Below, one piece after another: positions 43,423 through 52,819 of a stretch of 64,000 bases of DNA. The stretch comes from Flammeovirga pectinis (GTDB lineage Bacteria; Bacteroidota; Bacteroidia; Cytophagales; Flammeovirgaceae), in assembly GCF_003970675.1 (NCBI RefSeq), contig NZ_CP034563.1, positions 873,501 through 937,500 of the forward strand. Direction: 5' to 3'. The notes under the pieces are model-generated. The model saw only the letters and a list, made by a program, of their open reading frames with translations, did no database searches and was not told the origin of the DNA. Numbering within the stretch: the first letter of the stretch is position 1; each line of letters opens with the position of its first letter. A program made the translations under genes and the position numbers.

Positions 43423-45797
43423 AATGCTATTTTATAATATAAGTTTGGCATAATAAAAAATACTTTATCTTCTTCTACCTGTTGATCTTTTAAGTTGTAC
43501 TTGTAGCCACTTGTTTGTTCTGTAAGTAATGCATTTTGCATATCAAGACCCCAAGTTCGTGTACTTTTCTTTTTATGGATTTTGTAAGTGATACCAAAGT
43601 TTAACCACACTTCATCTTGTCCTTTTACAGAGTACAATTCATTTTCTTTATACACTACTTTTTGTTGTTCATTAGATGCCTTTTCATCATATGGAGTTAA
43701 AGGTACTCCACCTAAATAAGTGGCATTAAAGTTAATTCCAAGAAGGTTTTTCTTTTTAACCAAGAACTCTTTACCAAAAGTAACGGTAGCCATATAATTT
43801 CTATTAAAAAGAGTATTTCTTGTTACTCCCTGAGCATCTTGGTATTCAGAAGTATACATAGAACCAGTAACCATATAATAGATGCCATTTACCATTGAGC
43901 GTTCTAATGTTACATCAACACCTTTATTTGCACCCGTACCTTTATTAGAAATTGTACCATTTGCTCCCCACATTGTTGTATAATTTGCAAAAGAATAAGG
44001 AGTTCCATCAATAACAGGCACATCAAACAAATCTTGATAATACACCTCTGTAGTTAAACGAGTATTCTTACTTAAATTAACTTTAACACTACCTACATAA
44101 TGATCCGATTTAGATAATTTTAAATCATTTGGTTGGCCTGTAACAGGGTTTGTGAAAGAATAAACTTTCAATTCTTCTCTTTTACTATGTCTACCATAAG
44201 CAGCAGATAAAATAACACCATTAATTGGGGTATATTCAAGACCTAAGCGAGGTTCGACTGTTACTTCATCACTATATTGAAATTTAGTACTTGCAATACC
44301 TGCATTTACACTAAAATTTGATGCAACTTGGTATTTAAACTGCGTAAAGAAATTAATATTGTAACCACTTTCTTTGCCATAGAATACAGGTTGTACAGTT
44401 CCCATTAAAGTATCTGCTTTATTAGCAAAAGCATCTACATACAACAGATCAGTTCTTATCCCCGTTTTATTAATTAATTTTGGCGTGATAGCACTCGTTA
44501 ATGTACTTGCTAACGACATTTTATATTCTATACTTTGTTGACTTTGATGAGGGTGAAGAGTACCAGTATTTAATGTATCAGCATCTTCTTCAAAATAGCG
44601 TGTTTTGTTTTTGTATTTATTTGATGTGAAACCAACAGTAGAGGTTAGATCACTTGCATTACCAACTCTAATAGAATGATTAACACCGATTGCACCCATT
44701 CCAAAATTAATTTCTTTATCTAAATAGTCTTTATCGTACTTTCTATATTTTACTGTTGCATCGTACTCTTCAAATTCATCTGAATGAACTTTTACTTTGT
44801 ATTTTTTATACGGAGTATCTATGGCACTTATTCCACCCATTCCCCAAATATTTACATTACCGTATTTTTGAGAAGGGAAAGACAGATTAAAAGACAAATC
44901 TTGAAAATGAGGAGCAGTACCACCAGATAATTGACCAATGTATCCTAAAAATCCATGTCTGTAATTAATTAAATAGGACGACCCTTTTTCTTTATTGATA
45001 GGCCCTTCAGAAGATATATCACCCCCAATCAATCCCAATTGTACGGAATGTTTATAGGTTTCATTATTGCCTTTTCTAAAATTAATATCAAAAACACCAG
45101 AAGTTGCATTAGAATATTCTGATGGGAAAGCACCCGTAAAGAAATCCGTGCTTCTTAATAAATTTGTACTGTAGATAGAAATTAAACCAGCACCTGCAAG
45201 ATTTCCGCCACCAAAATGTGCAGCACCAGAAACATCAATACCGTTTACACGCCATAAAACAGAACTTGGTGAGTTACCACGTATAACAACACCATTATCT
45301 TGAGGAGAAGAGAAAGTAACTCCTGCAAAGTTATAGGCTACCCTAGACGGATCACTTAAACCACCAGCAAACCTACTAGATTGTTCTACTGAAAATGAAC
45401 GAGCACTTACAGTAGACATTACATTATTGGCATCTTTATCATTAGAGGCCGTAATCGTTACACCTTCTAGAGCAACAATATCTTCTTCCATTTCAAAATT
45501 AATTTCCATACCCTTGTTCCCTGTAATAAGAACTTCAGTTTTACGGATACTTTTAAAACCTATCGAATTAATAATTAGTGTATATCTACCAACATTTATA
45601 GCCTCTAATTCAAAATTACCATCAATGTCTGTACTCGTTCCAATAATTGGATTACTACCTTCTATCTGAATTGTAGCTCCAATAATAGGTTGTTTAGAAA
45701 TTGTGTTGATGATAGTTCCTTTTAATGATTGAGTTTGTGCAAACAGGGCTGAAGTTAATAGGAAAAATAAGACAGTTAAAATTAGATTCTTTTTCAT
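43419..45797 (-). CDS. TonB-dependent receptor with carboxypeptidase-like N-domain
   Basis: The 792-residue protein has a signal peptide ending LFAQ near residue 20. A carboxypeptidase-regulatory-like domain follows (about 23-105, SLKGTIINTISKQPIIGATIQIEG). Then comes a plug (about 115-225, with VVIRGNSPSSVLWRVNGIDV) and a 22-strand-type barrel ending LYYKIAF. It imports a nutrient across the outer membrane using TonB energy. There is no SusD partner next to it, so it is not an ordinary polysaccharide-uptake pair; the small size suggests a simple substrate such as a chelate or peptide, but that is a guess. Confidence 0.9.
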   Translation of the reverse strand: MKKNLILTVLFFLLTSALFAQTQSLKGTIINTISKQPIIGATIQIEGSNPIIGTSTDIDGNFELEAINVGRYTLIINSIGFKSIRKTEVLITGNKGMEINFEMEEDIVALEGVTITASNDKDANNVMSTVSARSFSVEQSSRFAGGLSDPSRVAYNFAGVTFSSPQDNGVVIRGNSPSSVLWRVNGIDVSGAAHFGGGNLAGAGLISIYSTNLLRSTDFFTGAFPSEYSNATSGVFDINFRKGNNETYKHSVQLGLIGGDISSEGPINKEKGSSYLINYRHGFLGYIGQLSGGTAPHFQDLSFNLSFPSQKYGNVNIWGMGGISAIDTPYKKYKVKVHSDEFEEYDATVKYRKYDKDYLDKEINFGMGAIGVNHSIRVGNASDLTSTVGFTSNKYKNKTRYFEEDADTLNTGTLHPHQSQQSIEYKMSLASTLTSAITPKLINKTGIRTDLLYVDAFANKADTLMGTVQPVFYGKESGYNINFFTQFKYQVASNFSVNAGIASTKFQYSDEVTVEPRLGLEYTPINGVILSAAYGRHSKREELKVYSFTNPVTGQPNDLKLSKSDHYVGSVKVNLSKNTRLTTEVYYQDLFDVPVIDGTPYSFANYTTMWGANGTISNKGTGANKGVDVTLERSMVNGIYYMVTGSMYTSEYQDAQGVTRNTLFNRNYMATVTFGKEFLVKKKNLLGINFNATYLGGVPLTPYDEKASNEQQKVVYKENELYSVKGQDEVWLNFGITYKIHKKKSTRTWGLDMQNALLTEQTSGYKYNLKDQQVEEDKVFFIMPNLYYKIAF

Positions 45798-46192
45798 TTT
45801 TCAGAGAAATTAAATTCATGTTATATTTTGACTTTACATGTAGATGACCCTCAGGTTTTATTTTACCCCTATTCTTTTTTTAATTTTTTTTTAAAAACCT
45901 GAAAATGGTGTAAAAGTTAACGAGTAGTATTTTCTTCTCTTTAGTGTTGATGATATATTATTCACTATCAAACTTTTGGATTATGAAGTAAAACAAAAGT
46001 ACTTATCAATTAAAAATTTGATAATCAATAATATAAGGGGTAAGTTTTGATTGAATTTAAAAGTGTTATAATGTAAATAATGATTTAAACCTTAATTAAC
46101 TCTTTTTGTTAGCTTATTCCTTTACCTAATTAACCCAGTTCTAGTATGTACTACACAGGCGATTTATTTACTCACTTTTTTAATTATTTGTA
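45798..46192. other. Long intergenic region before the acid-resistance locus
   Basis: About 395 AT-rich bases lie upstream of the twin palindromes, with divergent transcription on either side. No ORF or terminator is supported here. Confidence 0.4.
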
Positions 46193-46224
46193 TCATAAAA
46201 TGATTTATAACTTTCATAAAATGA
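46193..46224. promoter_or_regulatory. Two identical 11-bp palindromes 21 bp apart (candidate operator)
   Basis: tcat-aaa-atga occurs at 46193-46203 and again at 46214-46224. The centres are 21 bp apart, two helical turns. Each box is an interrupted dyad, as expected for a dimeric regulator binding twice on one face of the helix. They lie 105-136 bases before the antiporter start, a position suited to control of the whole decarboxylase locus. Confidence 0.5.
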
Positions 46225-46328
46225 CATCTAAGTAACATTGTTTCTTATGCATCGTTATAGAATCATATAAAAACAAAAGAAACGTTGTTACGATCTCAAT
46301 TTAGACATTTAACACAAAATTCAATATT

Positions 46329-47756
46329 ATGGATAGTAAATCTACTAAAGTCGGCTTAGGCGGCTTAGTCGCCATTGTTTTTGGCTCAATGATAGGAGGA
46401 GGTATATTTAATATACCCCAGAATATGGCAGCTGAAGCATCATTAGGAGCAGTTATTATATCATGGATTATTTCTGGTGTTGGTGTAGGTATGCTAGTCT
46501 ACACATTTAAAACTTTATCAGAAGAACGCCCAGATATTAGCTCCGGAATTTATGGATATGCCAAAGCAGGTTTTGGTCGTTTTGTTGGGTTTAACTCAGC
46601 ATGGGGATATTGGATAAGTGCTGCGTTAGGTAATGTTGCCTTTGCAGTTATGCTAAATGATGCATTTGGAGTTTTCTTTCCAGTTTTATTAAACCATGGT
46701 TGGCAAACAATTGTATTAGGATCAGTTTTAATATGGTTAATGAATTTTATTTCATTGTTTGGTACAGAAAAAACATCATTTTTAAATACTATTTCAACAA
46801 TTGCTAAATTTATAGGGCTTGTTATCGTAATAGGTATTTTAATAATCACTTTTAAGTTTGATGTTTTAACAACAGATTTCTGGGGAAATGCTTATCACTT
46901 AGAAGGGTTAGGAGAACAGATTAAATCAACAATGTTGGTTACTTTATGGTGCTTTATTGGTATTGAAGGTGCAGTTGTTATTTCATCAAGAGCAAAGAAA
47001 ACATCTGATGTTGGTAAAGCAACAATGATTGGTTTTATTGCAGCATTAGTAATGTATGTTTTGATTTCTGTATTGGCATTTGGTATTGCACAACAGCCAG
47101 AATTAGCTAAATTATCAGACCCATCTGCAGGTGCTTTATTAGGTATAGCAGTAGGATCTTGGGGTGCAACTTTTGTAAATATTGCTGTTATTATCTCAGT
47201 ATTAGGTGCATGGATAGCATGGACTATATTAGTAGCAGAAGTACCACACGATGCAGCAAAAGACGGTGTATTACCTTCTTTCTTTAAAAAAGAAAATAAA
47301 AACGGAGCACCATCAACTGCCTTGTTTATTTCTTCTAGCATTATGCAAGTGGCAATGATCTTTGTAGCCTTTGCAAGTGATGTATATATGGCAGCAATTG
47401 ATATTGCAGGAGTAATGATTTTACCAGCTTATCTTCTTTCATCAATGTATTTATTGAAAGGTGCAAGTTTAAAACAGATCTTAAATAATAAAAAGAATAG
47501 AAAAATTGCAGCATTCATAGGTTTACTCTCAACGCTATATTGCTTATGGTTAATCTATGCAGCTGGTATTACTTATATGATGACTTCGTTTATCTTCTAT
47601 GCAATCGGAATTCCTTTCTACAGATTAGCACATAAAGAGGAAATCAAAGCCGGTAAACAAATTTATACTAGAAATGAACGTCTGTTGGAAATATTCATCA
47701 TAATTATGGCATTAGTTGCTGTAGGTATGATTGCAACAGGTCAGGTTTCTTTCTAA
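46329..47756 (+). CDS. Basic amino acid antiporter (APC family, ArcD/AdiC-like)
   Basis: The 475-residue protein has about 12 membrane helices. It has the APC core GLVAIVFGSMIGGGIFNIPQNMA at residues 11-33 and GIYGYAKAGFGRFVGFNSAWGYW near 73-95. This matches the basic amino acid/polyamine antiporter subfamily that exchanges arginine for ornithine or agmatine, or lysine for cadaverine. It is the first gene of a cluster that also encodes a ClC exchanger (28 bases on) and an Orn/Lys/Arg decarboxylase, so it most likely brings in the decarboxylase substrate and exports the amine. Two palindromic boxes lie just upstream. Confidence 0.88.
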   Translation: MDSKSTKVGLGGLVAIVFGSMIGGGIFNIPQNMAAEASLGAVIISWIISGVGVGMLVYTFKTLSEERPDISSGIYGYAKAGFGRFVGFNSAWGYWISAALGNVAFAVMLNDAFGVFFPVLLNHGWQTIVLGSVLIWLMNFISLFGTEKTSFLNTISTIAKFIGLVIVIGILIITFKFDVLTTDFWGNAYHLEGLGEQIKSTMLVTLWCFIGIEGAVVISSRAKKTSDVGKATMIGFIAALVMYVLISVLAFGIAQQPELAKLSDPSAGALLGIAVGSWGATFVNIAVIISVLGAWIAWTILVAEVPHDAAKDGVLPSFFKKENKNGAPSTALFISSSIMQVAMIFVAFASDVYMAAIDIAGVMILPAYLLSSMYLLKGASLKQILNNKKNRKIAAFIGLLSTLYCLWLIYAAGITYMMTSFIFYAIGIPFYRLAHKEEIKAGKQIYTRNERLLEIFIIIMALVAVGMIATGQVSF

Positions 47757-47784
47757 TAAATTTATAAAGATAAGAGACTGGATC

Positions 47785-49098
47785 ATGGAAAGAGAGACTA
47801 CATTATCACATAATCAATCTAGAATATTATTTATTCTTTCTTTAACGGTTGGTGTATTGGTAGGTCTGTTAGGTGGAATATATAACTTAATAACAGACAA
47901 TGCAGTGTCAATTTTATCTTCTCTTCAGCAAAACACTTCAATTTATCTGGTCATAGTTTTTATGGCAATGTGTACTTTTTTATCTTTTTACTTGGTTAAA
48001 AAGTTTGCACCAGAAGCAGGAGGAAGTGGAGTTCAAGAAGTAGAAGGGAGCATGATTGGTGTTAGAAAAATAAAATGGAAACAGGTAATTCCTGTCAAGT
48101 TTATAGGCGGTATCGCCGCACAATTCGGAGGTATGGTAGTAGGTCGTGAAGGCCCTACCATACATCTGGGAGGTGCAATAGGAGAAGGGCTCTCTAAAAT
48201 ATGGAAATATAAAGTAAGCGATTTAGATGTTAAGAATCACTTACTAGCATGTGGAGCCGGAGCTGGTTTAGCTGTTGCTTTTAATGCCCCACTCGCAGGT
48301 ATATTACTTGTAATTGAAGAAATGAGACCCTCTTTTAAATTTAACTTTAGATCATATACAGGCATTATGTTAGCTTGTTATGTAAGTACTTGGGTAGCTC
48401 AATTTATTGTTGGAAATAAAGTAGAAATTCCCGTCGTTAATGTGCAGCTTTTATCAGAAATACACTTTTATCATTTTATTGGTTTTGGTTTTTTCTTAAG
48501 CATTGCGGCAGTCATCTTCTTAAAGTCCATAAAGGCTGGGTATAAAGTTTTCGATTACTTTAAAAGTAAATCCGCTTACTTAACGTTTGCCCTAATTGCT
48601 GTTTTATTTGCTGTTGTTTATCAGATAAATCCAGATTTAAATGGTTCTGGTATGTCGCTTTTAAAAACACATTTAGAAAGTGATAATAATTTAAATTGGG
48701 TTATCTCTACTGCCTCTTTAAGATTTGTTGGAGGGATAATATCATTCTGTAGTGGAGTAGTTGGAGGAATCTTTTCTCCGATGTTGTATTTAGGTTCTTC
48801 TTTAGGTGAAATCTATGCAATGTTGCTACCAAAATTAGCTCCTTATACTACAGAGTTTGCAATTTTAGGTATGGCTGGCTTCTTTACAGCTGTGGTTGGA
48901 GCGCCAGTTACAGGAGTTGTTTTAATTGCTGAGTTAACAGGGCAATACGAATTAATATTACCATTAGGTATTGTGTGTTTAGTAGCCAACTTTATTACAC
49001 ATAACCTCGGTGCAAAACCATTGTACGAAAGCTTATTAAAGCGAGATGTCAGATTGTTTGGCAACGAAAAATTAAAAGATACTACAGAAACTCAATAA
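47785..49098 (+). CDS. ClC-family chloride/proton exchanger
   Basis: I start at 47785 (MERETTLSHNQSR), the first ATG after the antiporter stop; the longer frame overlaps that gene. The protein, about 437 residues, has the ClC selectivity motifs: GSGVQEVEG near residue 79, GREGPTIHLGGAIGE near 115 with the gating glutamate, and GVVGGIFSPML near 324. The proton-transfer glutamate is in ILLVIEEMRPS near 177. ClC exchangers in E. coli act as electrical shunts during extreme acid resistance, dissipating the charge imbalance caused by antiporters. Its place between antiporter and decarboxylase genes fits that role. Confidence 0.92.
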   Translation: MERETTLSHNQSRILFILSLTVGVLVGLLGGIYNLITDNAVSILSSLQQNTSIYLVIVFMAMCTFLSFYLVKKFAPEAGGSGVQEVEGSMIGVRKIKWKQVIPVKFIGGIAAQFGGMVVGREGPTIHLGGAIGEGLSKIWKYKVSDLDVKNHLLACGAGAGLAVAFNAPLAGILLVIEEMRPSFKFNFRSYTGIMLACYVSTWVAQFIVGNKVEIPVVNVQLLSEIHFYHFIGFGFFLSIAAVIFLKSIKAGYKVFDYFKSKSAYLTFALIAVLFAVVYQINPDLNGSGMSLLKTHLESDNNLNWVISTASLRFVGGIISFCSGVVGGIFSPMLYLGSSLGEIYAMLLPKLAPYTTEFAILGMAGFFTAVVGAPVTGVVLIAELTGQYELILPLGIVCLVANFITHNLGAKPLYESLLKRDVRLFGNEKLKDTTETQ

Positions 49099-49165
49099 AG
49101 TTTCTACAAAAATATAATTGAGTAATTGATCTCAATAGTTCTCTAAAATAAAAATTAATAATATC

Positions 49166-51445
49166 ATGAATTTACAAGAATGGCCTTTATTAGTTGTATC
49201 AGAAAAACAAATTGATACATTTGAAAGCAATCGATTAAAAGAATTAATTACTCAATTAAATACTGATAATATTAAAACAATCTTATCAAAAAACTTAAAA
49301 CACGTAATTGACTTATGCACTAGTCAACGTGAAATATCTGGTGTTTTAGTAGATTGGAATTTAAATTTATCATCAGAAGAAAAAACAGAAGTAATCTTAG
49401 AATTACGTAAAAGATTTCCAAGATTACAAATTTTTATTTTAGCAGAAAAAGCTGCTCCAGAAGAATTACCAACATCTGTTTTAGAGGCATCTAATGGTTT
49501 TTATTGGTTAGACGATGATACCATTACGTTTATGGCGGGTCGTTTAACACACATGATCAAAGAATATGTTGAAGGTAATTATGGTCCATTCTTTAAAGGA
49601 CTTGTAAATTATGTAGATGAGTACAAATATGCATGGCATACACCAGGCCATATGGGTGGTGAAGGATTTAAGAAAAGTCCTGCAGGTACTGCACTTTACA
49701 ACTTCTTTGGTGAAAATACTTTAAGATCTGACCTGTCTATTTCTGTACCAGATCTAGGTTCTTTATTAGATCATAGCGGTCCTATTGGCGACTCAGAAAA
49801 ATTTGCCTCAGAAACATTCAATTCTGATAAATCTTATTACGTTTTAAACGGTACTTCTACAGTAAATCAAATTATTTGGAGAAGTCAAGTTGCTCAAAAC
49901 GACTTAGCTTTAGTAGATAGAAATTGTCATAAATCTTTGAATTATGCAATGGTAATTACTAATGCTAAACCAATGTACATGATGCCAAGAAGAAATGCTC
50001 TAGGTATTATCGGACCAGTTAAAATGTCTGAAATGACAGCCACTACTGCTTTACATAAAAAATCTGCCTCTAAATTAATTGGAGAAGATGAGATGGGTAA
50101 AGAGATTGTAATGTCTGCATTAACGAACTCAACATACGATGGTCTTGCTTACAATGTAAGAAAAGTGAAAAAAGAATTAGGTGACCATGTTAAATACATG
50201 CACTTTGATGAAGCTTGGTATGCTTATGCTCGTTTCCATCCAATTTATGATGGTTTCTATGGCATGACGCCAGATGAGAATAAAGAACATCCTCCAGTAT
50301 TCACATCACATTCAACACACAAGTTATTGAATGCATTCTCTCAGGGTTCTATGTTGCACATTAAAGATGGATCTGACGAAAAAATTGATCCGGACGAATT
50401 TAATGAAGCGTACATGATGCACGGTTCAACATCACCGAACTACCCAATGATTGCTTCTTTAGATGTATCTACTAAAATGATGCATGATAATGGTGAGCAA
50501 ATGAGTCATGATAACATCTTAGACGCAATAAGCTTAAGACAAAGAGTTGCACAAATGAATGATGAATTTTCTGCAAAAGAAGATTGGTTCTTTGATATGT
50601 GGCAGCCAACAACATATAAAGGTGAGAAATTTAGTAAAGTAGCTGCAGAAACGTTAGCATCAAATCAAGATGCTTGGGTATTAAACCCAGATGATGCATG
50701 GCATGGGTTTAATGGTTTAGAAGAAGATTTTGTACTTCTTGATCCTATTAAATTAACTTTTACTACACCAGGTGTAAACGCTGTCGGTTCTTATACAGAA
50801 CAAGGTATACCAGCTGGAATTGTATCAGATTACTTAATAAATAAAGGGATTGTAACAGAAAAAACAGATTCTTACTCTTTCTTAATGTTACACTCATTTG
50901 GAACAACAAAAGGTAAACAAGGTGAATTGTTATCTGCTTTATTGAACTTCAAAAAAGATTATGATAACAACACATCATTAAGATTAATTTTCCCTAATCT
51001 TTTAAAAATTGATGCGGATTTTTATGGTAAAATGGGCTTGAAAGATCTTTGTGATAGCATGCATACTTTCTTTAAAGAGAACGATTTCTTGAACCAAATG
51101 CAACAAGCATTCGAGATTCTTCCTCAGCAAGAAATGAAACCTTCTGAAGCATACGAACAAGTTGTACGTAAAAATGTAGAGTATGTGTACTTAGAAAACA
51201 TGATGAAAAAAGTACCAGCAGTAATGCTTGTTCCTTATCCTCCTGGTATCCCTGTAATGATGGGTGGAGAGAGAATGGACGAGTCTACAAAAGCAATTCA
51301 TAATTACCTTTCTATCTTAGAAAAATATGAAAATGCATTCCCTGGTTATGAAAAGGATATCCATGGTGTTGAAAGAGATGTAATAAATGGTGTAATCAAA
51401 TACAAAACACTTTGTGTTAAAGAAGCACCTGAATTAGAAGCATAA
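49166..51445 (+). CDS. Inducible Orn/Lys/Arg decarboxylase, AdiA-sized
   Basis: The 759-residue protein has the three-part plan of acid-inducible PLP decarboxylases. An N-terminal receiver-like wing covers about 1-130, the PLP domain includes WHTPGHMGGEGF near 158 and FGENTLRSDLSISVPDLGSLLDHSGPIGD, and a C-terminal domain follows. The cofactor lysine is K386 in HSTHKLLNAFSQGS. Length and lysine position match E. coli arginine decarboxylase AdiA (756 residues, Lys 386 as I recall) better than lysine decarboxylase CadA (715, Lys 367). The reaction consumes a cytoplasmic proton. It follows the ClC gene by 67 bases. Arginine over lysine is a reasoned guess. Confidence 0.92.
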   Translation: MNLQEWPLLVVSEKQIDTFESNRLKELITQLNTDNIKTILSKNLKHVIDLCTSQREISGVLVDWNLNLSSEEKTEVILELRKRFPRLQIFILAEKAAPEELPTSVLEASNGFYWLDDDTITFMAGRLTHMIKEYVEGNYGPFFKGLVNYVDEYKYAWHTPGHMGGEGFKKSPAGTALYNFFGENTLRSDLSISVPDLGSLLDHSGPIGDSEKFASETFNSDKSYYVLNGTSTVNQIIWRSQVAQNDLALVDRNCHKSLNYAMVITNAKPMYMMPRRNALGIIGPVKMSEMTATTALHKKSASKLIGEDEMGKEIVMSALTNSTYDGLAYNVRKVKKELGDHVKYMHFDEAWYAYARFHPIYDGFYGMTPDENKEHPPVFTSHSTHKLLNAFSQGSMLHIKDGSDEKIDPDEFNEAYMMHGSTSPNYPMIASLDVSTKMMHDNGEQMSHDNILDAISLRQRVAQMNDEFSAKEDWFFDMWQPTTYKGEKFSKVAAETLASNQDAWVLNPDDAWHGFNGLEEDFVLLDPIKLTFTTPGVNAVGSYTEQGIPAGIVSDYLINKGIVTEKTDSYSFLMLHSFGTTKGKQGELLSALLNFKKDYDNNTSLRLIFPNLLKIDADFYGKMGLKDLCDSMHTFFKENDFLNQMQQAFEILPQQEMKPSEAYEQVVRKNVEYVYLENMMKKVPAVMLVPYPPGIPVMMGGERMDESTKAIHNYLSILEKYENAFPGYEKDIHGVERDVINGVIKYKTLCVKEAPELEA

Positions 51446-51468
51446 TTATTGGATAAATCATAGACAAC

Positions 51469-51497
51469 GAAGAGGAGTTGTTTTGCAATTCCTCTTC
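51469..51497 (+). promoter_or_regulatory. Strong hairpin between the decarboxylase and porin genes
   Basis: A 12-bp stem (gaagaggagttg / caattcctcttc, one G-U pair) with a 5-base loop has no T-run after it. It may act as an mRNA-end stabiliser or a leaky attenuator that adjusts expression of the next two genes. Confidence 0.55.
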
Positions 51498-51512
51498 AAT
51501 ATAGATCTCATC

Positions 51513-52670
51513 ATGAAAAAGAATATTATTTTATTATTTGCGTTAGTTTTACTTGTTATTGCTAATGTTAATGCTCAAGATCAATCATTATCTACTAAAG
51601 ATTCAACAAATATTAAGGAATCAAATTATTGGCAATTCTTTAAGAAAAACCTTTCGTTAACGGTAGATGCTAGAATGGATTTTACACACTTAGGATATCA
51701 GGATGATATGAACGGTGTTTACAATTCGGATCAACGTTTTCAATTTTCTGATTTTCGTATAGGAATGAGCGGAATGTTGAATAAGAATTTTGGTTTTAAT
51801 TTCTTATATAGCCCAAATGCTTCTGATATTGGTGAAGATAATATTTCGGATGATATTCTTTACGCTAACTTCACGTATTTATCAGATAATGGTCACTGGT
51901 TTTTCCAAGCTGGTAAAGGTTTCTTAAATGTAGGTACAGCAGAACAATATTATGATCCCAATGATGTGTATACATACAGTATAATTGGAAATAATTTAGG
52001 GGTTTATAAAACAGGAGTAACGGTACAATACAATACCACAAGCGGACAGTCGTTTGGTGCTCAGGTTGTAAATGGAAATGCTGATTCTTTGGGCAACCAA
52101 ATGAATATGGAATATAACCTTTATTGGTACGGATTTATTGTTAAAGATAAAATTAATACGTTTGCCAGTGCAACAACTATAGACGATAAATCTAACTTGT
52201 CAACAGGTACACCGTATGTAGTAAATCTTGGTTTACAATGGACGTTAGGCGATTTTATTATTGATACAGATTATGCTATTGCTGAAAATATGCCCAATTT
52301 TTATGACAATGCATTATACCAATCTGCGCCAATTAAAGTGATGTATAATGGCAAAAAGTTTAGACCATATATAAAATATATTTATAACAACGTTAATTTT
52401 AATGATCCAAATTATCAGATCACATTGGACGATGGAACAGTTCAAGACGTTGAAAATGCAAATGTGCATACTTTAGAAGTTGCACTACAATACTACCCAA
52501 TTGAAGGGAAAAATATAAGACTTCATTTAGTAGGCTCTTATACTACCGATGCAAATATTATGTACGGTACTCCAGAAAATAATTATCCAGATTCGCGTCA
52601 ACATTACAATGCACAGTTCCAAGTAATGGCGGGTATACGTGTTGGTTTTGACGCACTAAAAGGGTGGTAA
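51513..52670 (+). CDS. Outer-membrane porin-like beta-barrel protein
   Basis: I start at 51513 (MKKNIILLFAL...), which gives a signal peptide ending VNAQ; the longer TTG-started frame has no signal character. The mature part, about 365 residues, alternates strands in a porin O/P or DcaP style (ALQYYPIEGKNIRLHLVGSY..., ending MAGIRVGFDALKGW). It is encoded directly after the decarboxylase gene (67 bases) with a hairpin in between. It could let amino acids or amines cross the outer membrane for the decarboxylase system; that role is inferred from position only. Confidence 0.75.
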   Translation: MKKNIILLFALVLLVIANVNAQDQSLSTKDSTNIKESNYWQFFKKNLSLTVDARMDFTHLGYQDDMNGVYNSDQRFQFSDFRIGMSGMLNKNFGFNFLYSPNASDIGEDNISDDILYANFTYLSDNGHWFFQAGKGFLNVGTAEQYYDPNDVYTYSIIGNNLGVYKTGVTVQYNTTSGQSFGAQVVNGNADSLGNQMNMEYNLYWYGFIVKDKINTFASATTIDDKSNLSTGTPYVVNLGLQWTLGDFIIDTDYAIAENMPNFYDNALYQSAPIKVMYNGKKFRPYIKYIYNNVNFNDPNYQITLDDGTVQDVENANVHTLEVALQYYPIEGKNIRLHLVGSYTTDANIMYGTPENNYPDSRQHYNAQFQVMAGIRVGFDALKGW

Positions 52671-52819
52671 TTATTTAACTATTCTAAAATTACTTATGTT
52701 AACGAAAACTCTAAACTTATCAAGTTAAAGTAACGTTATTTAACATATATCGATAAAGCTAGCTAAGCTAATTTATCTTTATCTCAAGAATTAAAAATTA
52801 CATATAAAAATATAAGATT

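Noticed and set aside
46895-47341. 148-codon minus-strand ORF opposite the antiporter gene
   Set aside because: Shadow of the APC-family frame. No start context or family.
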